Assembly (NCBI GenBank): GCA_963682175.1
Contig: OY821772.1
Location: forward strand, 44,228,925-44,292,924
Direction of reading: 5' to 3'
Source of the DNA: Triglochin maritima
Lineage: Eukaryota > Streptophyta > Magnoliopsida > Alismatales > Juncaginaceae
DNA: 64,000 nucleotides
Under the pieces are notes generated by a model, which saw only the letters and a program-made list of their open reading frames with translations, did not search any database and was not told the origin of the DNA. Position 1 is the first letter of the stretch. Each line of letters starts with the position of its first letter. The translations under genes were made by a program, and so were the position numbers. Below, one piece after another: positions 34,501 through 44,905 of this stretch.

Positions 34501-36538
34501 TGGCAGAAAGTAGGGGGGAAATCTACCCATATGTTACTTTTTGAAAGATGGTAGGACCATATTACTTAATGTTGCTATCTCTTTTTCCAGGAGATTTTTT
34601 CTCCGAAGATACTTAATAATTATAACAGAGAGCAGCTATAGTGCCACCTTGCTTAGGTGGAAATTTTAGTAGGAAATATAAACAATGATATTGGTAAGTG
34701 GTATATGGCCGTAACTTTTTATAACATTTCAAGGACTCATTTGTATTAAAAGGTATAGATCAGCAGACTTATAGGTAGCAAATTGAATCAAATATTACGA
34801 GGCATACAATCAAGAAACGTCTACTATAACAGCTTTCCAACTAAAAGCATTTTTAAAGGCTACATGTAGTGATCTATTTGAAGCTCGTCCGTAGATTCAT
34901 GGATAAGCAAACAATTCAAGCTCGAATGGGTAATTACGAGAAGCCATGTGAAGGCACAATGCAAGTTTATTCATTAGGATCACATAATAGTTTAATAAGA
35001 CTTTATTTGTGATCACCAATTCATTTATCTCAGTAAAAACTTCTTCCTATGGTAATAGACTAATAGCCTACCAATCTCCTTTTACAAGGATGAAAAGGTT
35101 CGTCTATTTTTATTCAGTGGACGCCCAGACGGCTGAGTGGGGTTTTCTTGGTGGTGGTTGTTGTCATTTGCACGTGTTAAGTCAATTAATTAGTGGGAAA
35201 GGCTATCGCGTTAGGGGAACTTTTGCCTTTGATCGTGCTATCTTTCTTAGTGGATGGGTAAACACAAATCTAACAAGCTGATCTGAGAATATCTTATTTT
35301 AGATTACTCTCAACCAATAAAAAAGATGTTTTGCTAAGATGCCGTCTAATCCTTCAATACTTGTGATAAAAGGCACAAATATCAATAGTTGATGACAAAG
35401 GTAGTCTACTAGTCTAGTGGAAGTGGTATAAAGAAATAATGCTAGTTAATTGGTTTAGATGTGTTTTACATCACTTAATGATATATACTAATGCAGTTTA
35501 GTATAGATGTAGCAAAAAGGCTCAATTCATTTCTTTATATCTTCACAAAAAGGTGAGAGTAGCAGCAACTATATTTAGCCTATAATGATTCATTCCATAT
35601 GTCATTACCTTCCACTTTCGTTCTGTTGCTACTTAAAAGAGCACATTAATCGTGTGCAACTACTCTTCTCATAGTATAAAGTTACAGCATATAGGCTGAT
35701 AATCACAAGCATGTGATGTTCTATTGGTCCTGTAAATCCTAGACGCCCACTAATTAATGTATTTCACTGTCTACTTTATTTCAAATTTAGAAAATGTTAA
35801 AAGGAAAATTATGAGTGAATGTCAAATTACTGGATGACTATTTTTTCCCCTTATTATCTCTCATACCCTATAAAAGAGTGATTTTTTTTCAAAATTAAAA
35901 ACATCAAGAAAGAGCAAATGATAAACAAGACAGGAGGAACCTCTAGCATTGATTATTAGTGTTGAGATCCTGGAGTGCAAAAAGAGGTGTTGTGAGCGAC
36001 GGAATTTCATTCGAAATTGTAGTTATTTAGGAGCTTGGAGCAGGTGATGTAAATGAAATTACTTCTTTTAATCTTATGCTTTCAAAAAGAAACTCACAAC
36101 AAAAAGACAGAAAGGAACTCCCAAAACCTGAAATGCATTAAAATAATTTAACGTTTTGAAAAGAGAAATTTGACTTTCTATGCTCCAAGTGACTCAATCT
36201 CTGGAAAAAAAGTTGTACTTTGACATCTTCTGAAAAATATGTTTATGTTTCTCGTTCTACCTAAAATATCATTGTCTTTAAAAACACAAAAACCTCATCT
36301 CTGTCGCTCATATTCTCTATATCTTTCACGCAATCATTCCCCTTCATAGTCGAACCCAGATATATTTCGGGGCGGAGGGTTGTTTATGCATGTTCGGAAA
36401 GTGATTTTTGGATTTTTGTGTTAGGATTGACTCATACTCCTTATGTTCACTCTGACGGGTCGGTCGGGGGTCTCGCTCAAAGTATTTTTGGACTTGGGGA
36501 TTTATTACAATTCTAATAATTTGGATACCAAAAAGAGA
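31557..36538. other. Long intergenic stretch without recognised genes
   Basis: Only short incidental frames occur. Two stretches near 31910-32000 and 32130-32190 share phrases such as TTGATTTTGAG / TTGGTTTTGAGTT and TATCA..CTTC, suggesting degraded repeats. Around 33627-33682 there is an inverted repeat AGGGGAC..GTCCCCT enclosing GGAGC..GCTCC. I see no tRNA, rRNA or complete element. Confidence 0.5.
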
Positions 36539-36945
36539 CGATCTTCTGTGTTTCCAATGAAACTCAATGGACTCGATATGAGTTCAATAAGAATGTGATT
36601 GTTGAGCTTGATAGGTTCGATTACTTTTGCATGTGAGCTCGGTAGGATTAGACTGAGTGTCTTGTGGAGTGTATGGAATTGATGGAAGTCGGACCGATTT
36701 TCTGTGTTTCCAACAAAGCTCGATATGAGTTCGATAAGAACGCGATTGTTGTACTCAATATGCTCAATTACTTTTACATGTGACCTCTATAGGATTAGAT
36801 TGAGTGTTTTGGGGAGTGTATCGAATCGATGGAAGTCGGACCGATCTTTTGTGTTTCCAACGAAGTTCGATATGAGTTCGATAATGACGCGATTGTTGTG
36901 CTCCATAGACTCGATTACTTTTGCATGTGAGCTCGATAAGGCCCG
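36539..36945 (+). repeat. Three tandem copies of a unit of about 150 bp
   Basis: Units start at 36539, 36695 and 36842, so spacings are 156 and 147. Each has TCTGTGTTTCCAA or TTTGTGTTTCCAA, CTCGATATGAGTTCGATAA, GCGATTGTTG and TACTTTTGCATGTGA. The third unit is shorter. The short frame at 36704-36982 crosses two units and has no recognisable domain. Confidence 0.9.
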
Positions 36946-36959
36946 ATGTCGTTTTCACA

Positions 36960-37325
36960 CGATTTGTGAGGATGTTTTATGACGAACGGAATTCGAATCA
37001 TTTGAGTGTGGAGAACTGTAAACTCGATAAGCTCGATGCGCTCAATATGTGCGCGATAGGATCTTCATAATTTAGATTTTTTTGAAAAAATGCCACTTTT
37101 CACCGCACGATTTTCGTGGACGTTTTATGACAGACGAAATTCGAATCGTTTAGGCGTGGAAAATTGTAAACTCGATGAACTCGATGCGCGTGATATGACC
37201 TCGATAATTTAGATTTTTTGAAAAAAATGTTACTTTTCACCGCACGATTTTTTAAGACGTTTTATGACGAACGGAATTCGAATCATTTAGGTATAGAAAA
37301 CTATTCACCGCATAATTTTTGAGGG
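36960..37325 (+). repeat. Second tandem family, about 140-148 bp, adjoining the first
   Basis: The phrase GTTTTATGAC followed by GAACGGAATTCGAATC recurs at 36974, 37122 and 37259 (spacings 148 and 137). Each full unit includes CTCGATAA or CTCGATGA, AATTTAGATTTTTTTGA and CACCGCACGATTTT. The third unit is truncated. It shares CTCGATAAGCTCGATG-type words with the preceding family. Confidence 0.88.
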
Positions 37326-39334
37326 TTGAAAGACAGAGAGAAAGAAAGAAAGAGATAGAAAGATTGAGAAAGAGAATTCTCAAGTTTATGCATGGATATT
37401 TTGGGTAGAACGGGAAAATAAACATATTTTTCTAAGAATGTCATAATGTAGCCTTTTTCCAAAGGTTTGGTCACTTAGTGTATAGAAAGTCAAATTTTCC
37501 TTTGAAAAATGCATCTGAATTACTCATATGCAAACATACAGCCCAAACCAAAAATGTTTATATACGCTTGTAAAAGACTCTTTTAGGAGTTCAATAAAAA
37601 GCAATATCAAATTTGTACGGTACACCACGAGTTTACACATATGAGGTTTGACTTTGACTCTCCAACTCCAAATAGTAGTATGAAATCTCTCAATGATATG
37701 TTCTATAACATTAATGCTTTTTAGCCTCAACAAATTTTGTCTTTGCTGAAGCATTTGAACATGCTCCAACAACCAAGTAACGACACGACACTAGTCCCAG
37801 CATGTAAGTAGGATCATAGATTCATGGACCTCTACTACGTTTCCAAAACAAATGCTTAATTTACAAGTATTTCAAGATGAAACCAGCGTAGAAAGCATCC
37901 AACGAAGCAAATCACGTGAAAACTACGGAAAAAGAACAGGACAGGATAGGAGGGGAGGGGACTTCATACGAGTCCAATTGTTTTGGTGCTGGACTGCTAG
38001 TGTTGGTTCTGAGTGCGGGTCCTCCAACTTGAATTTTTTTAATTTTAGTGGACGATAGTAAAATAATACGAATGATATCCATAATATATATATGGAAAAG
38101 GATTCTGATAATATTGTTAAGAATGTTCGATCGTGATGGACTTCACAAACTGCATGCAAGCAATACTCTGCAAACAGAGAGATGCTACTCTCCATAGGTC
38201 AAGGAAAAATAGACTGCATTTGTCTTCAAATGGTTGGAATTAGAATCCTAGGAAGGAAACAAATCTTTGGAAGGCTAGTGACTAGTGAAGATTTGACAAG
38301 GGAGGCTTTTCGGTAGGTGTCTAACAAAAGTGTGAATTCTTGATCCAGATGATGTTTTGCAGTATGAAACGTTCAACCACTGTCTTAATGAGAAATTGGA
38401 TGACACGTGATCAACCACTGTCTTAAGCATGGTACATCCGAAGGCCATAGCAATCTATCCTTTGGTAGAGAGACAATTAATGCAGCTCTGCTAACTGAAT
38501 GGCTAGTATTAGTATGAAACCTTGTTTTATATTGCAGGTCAAGGTTAAGAATGTCGAGTGTGTGATTTTAGTGGTAAATCAGTTCATTTTTTTAGTTCTT
38601 TAGCCCTCAAAGTTCATGCAAGCCAGACATTCACTACTTTAAAATTCTAAGAAATGGTTACCACTATAAAGAATATTAGTAATGTGCATTACACATATTT
38701 CTGAGTGGTAACTCCAAAATTTGCAAGAAATTTGACACTCATTACTAAGTCATCTAATATGAAAGTGTAGGTTCTAGATTTTTTTGTTCTTCTCTTCAGA
38801 ACTATGTACCTCCATGCACACAAAGTGAACACATCGACCTTATAAGGATACCACACTTCATCATTCGATCATGTGTTCGTAGCTTGTCAAGAATTGCTTC
38901 CTAATAGACCGTGGTGTGTACTACTAGTTAAATATAGGTTCCATATTGCACGAAAATGACAAAAAATAAATTTTCCAAAAAAATGAATTTTAGCAAAGCC
39001 TGATTAAAACAAACTTATCTTAAGTCGACATACCAACAATCCCGCACTCTCCCAATAATGCCTTTGGTCTTCTCCATGGATGTATGTCTTATATATTGGG
39101 CAGTGGTAGTGGAAGGAGGGACCTGATTACTACAAGACTTCGAGTCCGAGACGCTACCGCTACTGAATGTTAATGCGTCCATGTACTCTTAGATCAACTG
39201 CTTTAATAATATTTTTACACCAAATAAATGGAACGACAAGAAGTGTCAGGAAGCAGCGTCCCATCAAAGTTTTTGTTAGTTTTTGTTGTAGTTTACCTTG
39301 AATATGTGATTAAAGTATTTGTGGGATAAAACAA
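37326..39334. other. Intergenic, nothing recognised
   Basis: No supported gene. A GA-rich patch follows the tandem repeats (37325-37380). Remaining frames are short and lack known motifs. Confidence 0.5.
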
Positions 39335-39560
39335 ACATTCGGTCGACCGGAAGGAGTTCGGTCGACCGGAAGGAGTTCGGTCGACCGGATGTGTGTTCAA
39401 TTTTGTCTAGCCAAAGTGTCTGTCGTTTTTCGGTATACCGATAGGAGCTGTTCGGTCGACCGGGCACACACGAGGAAGTTGGGCAAAGTGCATGTCGTTT
39501 TTCGGTCGACCGAGAGAAGTTGTTCGGTCGACCGGATACACACAAGGAAGTATTGAGAAT
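39335..39560 (+). repeat. GGTCGACC-palindrome repeat cluster 1
   Basis: Three 19-bp tandem units (TTCGGTCGACCGGAAGGAG type) start near 39340. Two longer units of about 75 bp follow, each with GTCGTTTTTCGGT, a GGTCGACC or GGTATACC palindrome, and ACACACGAGGAAG or ACACACAAGGAAG. Six exact GGTCGACC palindromes occur in about 200 bp. Such words are common in some plant LTR regions. Confidence 0.85.
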
Positions 39561-40240
39561 TGAACTTAATCCTAGGTGACGACTTAACCCTATGTGGCGT
39601 CCTAGTCACCCGCCACATCATCATTGCTTGATGACTAATCAAGGGGGTGAAGAGTCAACACATGAGAAGACAAAAGGTTGAGGGAGTGGAAGAGACAAGA
39701 GTCTTTTCATTTTTGTGTAATTTTCGTCCTAATTATGTATGCAATTTAAGTAGAGGAGGTAATGATCTTGAATGATCATGTTTATGTAGTCTTTATATTT
39801 GGAAGTTGTAGGGTCATGTAAGTGCCTATATAAAGCACTAGAATTCATCATTTGTAATAGAACAACAATATATATCAAGCATTAGAAGTTGAGCCACGAA
39901 ATTGTGTGAGAAAAGAGTGAGTATGTGAGTAGAAAAAGAAGAAGAGTGTTCATTGCAAAATCGTTTTTTTTTTGCTTTGTGAGTGTCAAGGAGAGAGCCA
40001 CCTTCTTTCTTTCGTGACCCCCAGTAGAATAGATCAAGAATGGATCTAGTGGTGTCAAAAGAAGGCAAAAGGAATGGTGATCAGGGCGGTCTAAGGCAGC
40101 GCACGAGGCGCGCCTTTTAGACCGCCAATTGGCGGTTGGGGACCGCCAATCAGCGGTCCCTGTAGCCCAGGATACGGATATTCTCCTGTGGTGGGTTGAT
40201 CAGTAGCTCCCCGTCCTTCTCCCGTCCTCCAACAGGAAGT
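39561..40240. repeat. LTR-like fragment with TATA box and a GGCGGT inverted repeat
   Basis: A TATA box (CCTATATAAAGCAC, 39825-39838) lies in a context like retrotransposon LTR promoters. At 40083-40165 GGGCGGTCTAA pairs with TTTTAGACCGCC, followed by alternating GGCGGT and ACCGCC words. I could not find matching LTR ends or a coding region, so it is probably a remnant. Confidence 0.4.
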
Positions 40241-40420
40241 GCATGTCGGTTTTTGGTCGACCGAAACTTAAGTGATTCGGTCGACCGAATATGCACTCGA
40301 GCAATTAGGAAAGTGCCGGTTGTTTTTCAATCGACCGGAACTTAGGCTTCGGTCGACCGAAGAAGCCCTGGATTGCGATACGGTTTGAAGTTCGGTCGAC
40401 TGACTGTCCCAGTTTCGCCC
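40241..40420 (+). repeat. GGTCGACC-palindrome repeat cluster 2
   Basis: A second cluster begins with AAGTGCATGTCGG, close to a phrase in cluster 1, and has GGTCGACCGAA three times plus AATCGACCGG and GGTCGACTGA variants. Another LTR-like TATA box (TATATAAAGTC) follows at 40480-40490. Confidence 0.8.
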
Positions 40421-41829
40421 ACGATTTGCACTTTTCTCCACGCGATTTTGGTGCAATTAATATTTGTTTTGACCTACTATATAAAGTCAATTTTGTCTCC
40501 TTTTGTCTTACAACAATTAGATTAACTTTTATTATCTACTCTTAGATTCTTGAGAAAAATGAGAGAGAGCACCCTTGTTGATTCAGTGTGAGCAAATTTA
40601 ACTGGCCATTCTCGTCGGTTGTCCGTGTCTCATGTAAGCCTCTCTATGTAATACGTTTTCTCTATAGTAGATTGAAGTTGTGTCGTCTGTGGTTTTTCCC
40701 AATATTGGATTTCCACGTTAAATTTTGCGTGTTTTGTGTGATTTGGTATTTGGATCTGCATTTGTTCTTTATTTCGTCCATTTGATTTGTTATTTCTATT
40801 TCTCTGCGTATTTAGGATTGATTTTATTCCCTAACAGCTTCAAACGAAAATATAAAGTGCAAGATAAAGGGGGTTCAATTGGGATCCGTTGCTTGAAAAT
40901 GACGACTGAATCCATTCTTCTGAAAAGAAGAGAATGATTTCCTCTACTTGTAAGTTCGAATCCTTGGGTAGGGTCGAATCCTTGGGTGGATGGATAACGT
41001 TCATAGTGGGCACACTCAGAGGACATTTTCAAGACGTGTTCCTTTTTTCATGAAGAATCACTTCACTTAAAAAAAATTCTTCATAAGAATTGATTTGTCC
41101 ACATCAATTCTACCATAACAAACAAACTGTTATATATGGTTTGAATGAGCAAAAACAGAGCAGGAGAAAAAAGACATACACATAAGACGTGCATCCTATT
41201 ATAACTCCACGACAATAACTATATATGGACTTAAAACTCACCATCGATTTATCACATGGATAATTCATGATATATGAATGTGTTTAAATGCGAATGAGGA
41301 GAATGAAAGTAAGGAGATACTAAAAAGAACATTCCGTGAGAGAGTATAGTGGTACCACGGCCATGAGTAGGTTGGCAGCCAGATACTCGATCGTTCCATG
41401 TCAAGTTGGTCTTAATTTTCTAACCAACAAGAACGTAGGATTTGTTGGAAATTTTCTCAAATTAGGATAAAATTAGATTTGTGTAGTGACAAGTGGAGTG
41501 ACTAAAGATGATGAGAAACATGCCAAAGAACGAAAGGGCTCGAGGATGATCCAACGAGGTCGAAATTTGGATAGAAATTATGATAAATGAAATTGACAAG
41601 TTGATATCGTGACACCAAGCACAACTTCATAGATGTGGCAACCGAATTAACCTAAAATCAGACATAAAAGCTTAGACGAAGTTCAATCCTGATCCATGAG
41701 ATCGAATTGGTTATAGCCAAGCGTAAGAAGATTCGATCATGCAATTCATGTTTGATTTTTTTATGACAACTTTTGTTAATAACAAATGAAGTTAAAACGG
41801 ACCCATCAAGTACCATGGTTACTCACCAG
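40421..41829. other. Intergenic, possible LTR remnant then unrecognised sequence
   Basis: The left part up to about 40650 resembles LTR leader sequence after the TATA box. No polyprotein or tRNA gene is visible. Confidence 0.4.
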
Positions 41830-42205
41830 TAAGGGTGCAAATGATTACCAACTATCTGAGTATTCGATTCGATTTTTTTTATTTAGTTGGTATTTGGTTA
41901 GATCCATGTTACCAATTTAATTTCAAATACGAATTTGGTTTAAAAAATATCAAATAGAAATCGGATACGAATTCGGATACACGGTATTTCAAATTTGAAT
42001 TATCCGAATTATTCGGATACATGACCAAATACACATTAGTATTCGAAAATTAGTATTCGAAAATTTTAATTCGAAAATTAATTACAGTATACATATCTAT
42101 TTAATTTTGGATAATATTCGAATACCAATTAGTATTCGAAAATTTTGAAGATTCGAATTCGGATATATCAGGTATCCGAGTCAAATTATTCGAGTTGCAA
42201 CTCTA
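41830..42205. mobile_element. hAT-type MITE, 376 bp
   Basis: The left end TAAGGGTGCAA and the complement of the right end TAGAGTTGCAA are similar. They are flanked by CTCACCAG (41822-41829) and ATCACCAG (42206-42213), an 8-bp duplication with one mismatch. The interior is full of ATTCGAATTCGGATA-like inverted words and has no coding capacity. Ends and duplication length suggest hAT. Confidence 0.75.
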
Positions 42206-42649
42206 ATCACCAGAAGGTACAAGTATTCTTTGTTTGAAAATGGAAGGTACGATTCAAATACTAAAATTTGAGGTGTATGCCTACAAATACGTGCAAAACC
42301 AAGGGTTGTTTTGCATAAGATCCTACAAAATATCAATCAACTCACCCAACTCAGTAATCCTAACGGGTGTCCCCACGCAAATCTGATGGGCAAAATAAAG
42401 CCATGTCAGCAGACACAGCAACGATTGCATCAATCCCGCGCGTGAGCTCTTAAAAGAAAAGCTGTTACACCCAAGAGAGAGAGAAGAGAAGAGAGAGAAA
42501 AACCACACATCCACCCACATATATATCTCCCCACTGCCACTGGACTGCTCGAGCGAGTGAGTGACCTCCGCTTTCACATCCCCCTCAAAGACCACTACTG
42601 TCCGCCATCAACTCCCCACTACTTAACCACCCAAACCAAACCAAAGCGA
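42206..42649. promoter_or_regulatory. Promoter and leader region of the BIG GRAIN 1-like gene
   Basis: A GA-rich microsatellite (GAGAGAGAGAAGAGAAG, near 42476-42498) is followed by CACATATATATCTCC and a CT/CA-rich leader. The coding frame stays open upstream to 42557, but that part lacks similarity to the family. Confidence 0.5.
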
Positions 42650-43612
42650 ATGCTGGAAAAAAAACACATGGAGAGGTGGGAGAGAACCAACACTTACCGC
42701 CTCGCCAGCGACGCCGCCAACCCCTCCTTCTCCTCCAGCCTCCTCGACGCAATTTACCGTTCCATCGACGACACCGGCGAAGACAACAACGTCTGTAGAT
42801 CGCGTACTTACAGTTCCGAACTCGACTTCTCCACTGCCAGAAAACAACTCTACCAAACCAACAACAAAACTGAAACGAAAAAGATTTCCGTTACGGCTAC
42901 GCAGAAACCGACTACCCGGCGCGCCACGTCAGTACCGAAGCAGAGGGAGAGATACGTTTTCAATTCGGCTTCAAGCTCGTCGGAGTCGAGTTACGGCGGC
43001 TTCTCCTCCTCCGACGCCGACTCCAGATCGGTGAAGCCGAAGCTCCTCTCGATCCCTCTCCCTCCGAAGGCCAAATCGGAAAGATCGGGTTCCAACTCTA
43101 ACTCCAACTCGATCCGAAATCGGTTCCGCGCTTCCAAGATCTACGGCGAGCTGAAGAAGGCGAAGTTCTCGAAGACTCCGGAATCCCCCGGCGGCCGACT
43201 CGCGAGTTTCCTTAACACACTCTTCGCTGCGACCCCGAAGAAAGCCAAGCCGGGTGCCGCCGGCGAGGAGTCAGCCTGCTCGTCGGCTTCGTCGTTCTCG
43301 CGTTCGTGCCTCAGCAAGACGCCGACGTCGGCGAAGTCGAGCGGGGCAAAGCGGTCCGTGAGGTTCTACCCCGTCCACGTCGTCCTCGGTGACGACCTCC
43401 CGGCGGTGCCTCCGGTGAGGGTGCGGGAGGAGGTGGATGAGATGGAGGAGGATGACGTGGCGAGCTGTGCGAGCTCGGATCTGTTTGAGTTGGAGAATCT
43501 GACGGCGGTGGGTGGCGTTGGTGTTGGAGAGAGGTTCCGTAACGAACTGCCGGTTTATGAGACGACTCACTTCCACACTAATCGCGCCATCGCGAGGGGT
43601 CTAATCGTGTAG
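42650..43612 (+). CDS. BIG GRAIN 1-like protein
   Basis: A single-exon frame of 320 codons from the ATG at 42650, or 314 from 42668. I favour one of these because family members start close to MERW. The conserved N-terminal block NPSFSSSLLDAIYRSID is clear. Ser-rich low-complexity sequence follows, then a basic block (RNRFRASKIYGELKKAKFSK) with SPGGRLASFLNTLF, and an acidic-Ser block (SCASSDLFELENL) near the end. The final TTHFHTNRAIARGLIV is typical. Rice BIG GRAIN 1 is a plasma-membrane protein that modulates auxin response and grain size. The function here is inferred from the family. Base composition is GC-rich relative to the flanks and no break was seen. Confidence 0.9.
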   Translation: MLEKKHMERWERTNTYRLASDAANPSFSSSLLDAIYRSIDDTGEDNNVCRSRTYSSELDFSTARKQLYQTNNKTETKKISVTATQKPTTRRATSVPKQRERYVFNSASSSSESSYGGFSSSDADSRSVKPKLLSIPLPPKAKSERSGSNSNSNSIRNRFRASKIYGELKKAKFSKTPESPGGRLASFLNTLFAATPKKAKPGAAGEESACSSASSFSRSCLSKTPTSAKSSGAKRSVRFYPVHVVLGDDLPAVPPVRVREEVDEMEEDDVASCASSDLFELENLTAVGGVGVGERFRNELPVYETTHFHTNRAIARGLIV

Positions 43613-44479
43613 AGAGTGGTTAAATGTGTTATTATGTTAATTAGGTAAATAATGGGGTTTAACTTCTTGTTGCATATTGTGTGGTGGTGTAATTTTCGGT
43701 TTTAATTTAGAGATCGTTCTCTGTGTTAAGTGAATTATAACCCGTGTTTTGGTGTTTTCTGCTATTTTAGCTCCATTTATATTTCTGCCATACCTTAATG
43801 CGTTTTGAGTATTGTTGTGGTTTGATTCCTGATCTTTTAATATTCGAAGGGTTCGCTTGAATGATATTCTGATTCTAGATACAGAAAATTTTGCCTTCGA
43901 AAAAACTCCCCACTCTACCCGGAAACTTTGAGATGAAACTCGCCATTATAATTAAGGATTCAATCTCTAGTTATGCTACATTTGTTGTACCTTTCATTCT
44001 AAATGGACATCTTGTTAACCAAATTAAATGCAATTTGGCATATCGTTGAGAATCGAAGGGATGCATGGACCACTAGCATTATCATGGAGTTCTAAGTGAA
44101 ATGGCATGAGGACCACAAGACAGCCAAGGAAGTGCATGTTATGATTCATGGTAGAATGCAAAAAGAGTCTTACTGCGATGGGGACACAACCTCGAGTAAT
44201 ATTTTCAGATGGGCGTGGTCCCAATCTGAAAGTGGAACATCTATTTAGACATACTTCACTTGAAACTATAGTAACATTTGAGTATGAAATTATTATTTGG
44301 TAAGTGTTAAATATTTTAGATCCAAACACATAAAATCACAGATTAGATGAAGAACAATCATCAAACTAGAATATACGAATTTACCCTGGTTCACTCAATG
44401 TTGTTACGTCTTGTCTTTTCTCTTTCTTTTTTGTATTATTCTATAACCGACACATCAACAACAAAAGTATTAAAAAAAT
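43613..44479. other. 3' flank of the BIG GRAIN 1-like gene, otherwise empty
   Basis: The first about 200 bp is probably 3' untranslated sequence. Nothing else is recognised. Confidence 0.5.
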
Positions 44480-44905
44480 TGGGCAGCCTTCGCCCGGGCG
44501 AAAATTTAGGCACCCATCCGCCCGAATTTCCGTCCGGGCGGATGGTTGGGTGGTGGGTGGGGGGCACGTGTCCCCTCACCATTGGTCACTTTTTATTTTA
44601 TTTTTTTATTTTATGTTTAGAAAATGTTTAAAAATTATTTAAAATCGTTTTTTCAAATATATTTTTATGATTTTTTTTATTTGTTTATATTTTTTAGAAT
44701 TCTTTGATAATTTTTCGTGTTTTGCCTAGAATTGATCCCAAAATGACGTGTAGGGGAGAGAATGCGGGGCGCTTGAGTTGTTTCTGGGTGTGGTTAAGAA
44801 AAATTTAGAGGGGTGACGGAAAGAGAAGCTGACGTGACTGAGAGAGAAACCAGAACGTCTGGGAACTGCCTGAGCGCCGTTAACGATGCTCCAACACATA
44901 TGATC
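44480..44905. repeat. Harbinger-like non-autonomous fragment
   Basis: It starts with CGCCCGGGCG and CCGTCCGGGCGG palindromes, has an AT-rich middle, then GGGGAGAGAATGCGGGGCGC and TGACGTGACTGAGAGAGAAA. It ends near TAACGATGCTCCAACA. The TGACGTGAC..GAGAGA phrase matches the region downstream of the Harbinger remnant at 2.75 kb. I could not find both ends. Confidence 0.4.

Noticed and set aside
40945..40985. tRNA B-box-like GTTCGAATCC
   Set aside because: No A box, acceptor stem or cloverleaf could be formed around it.
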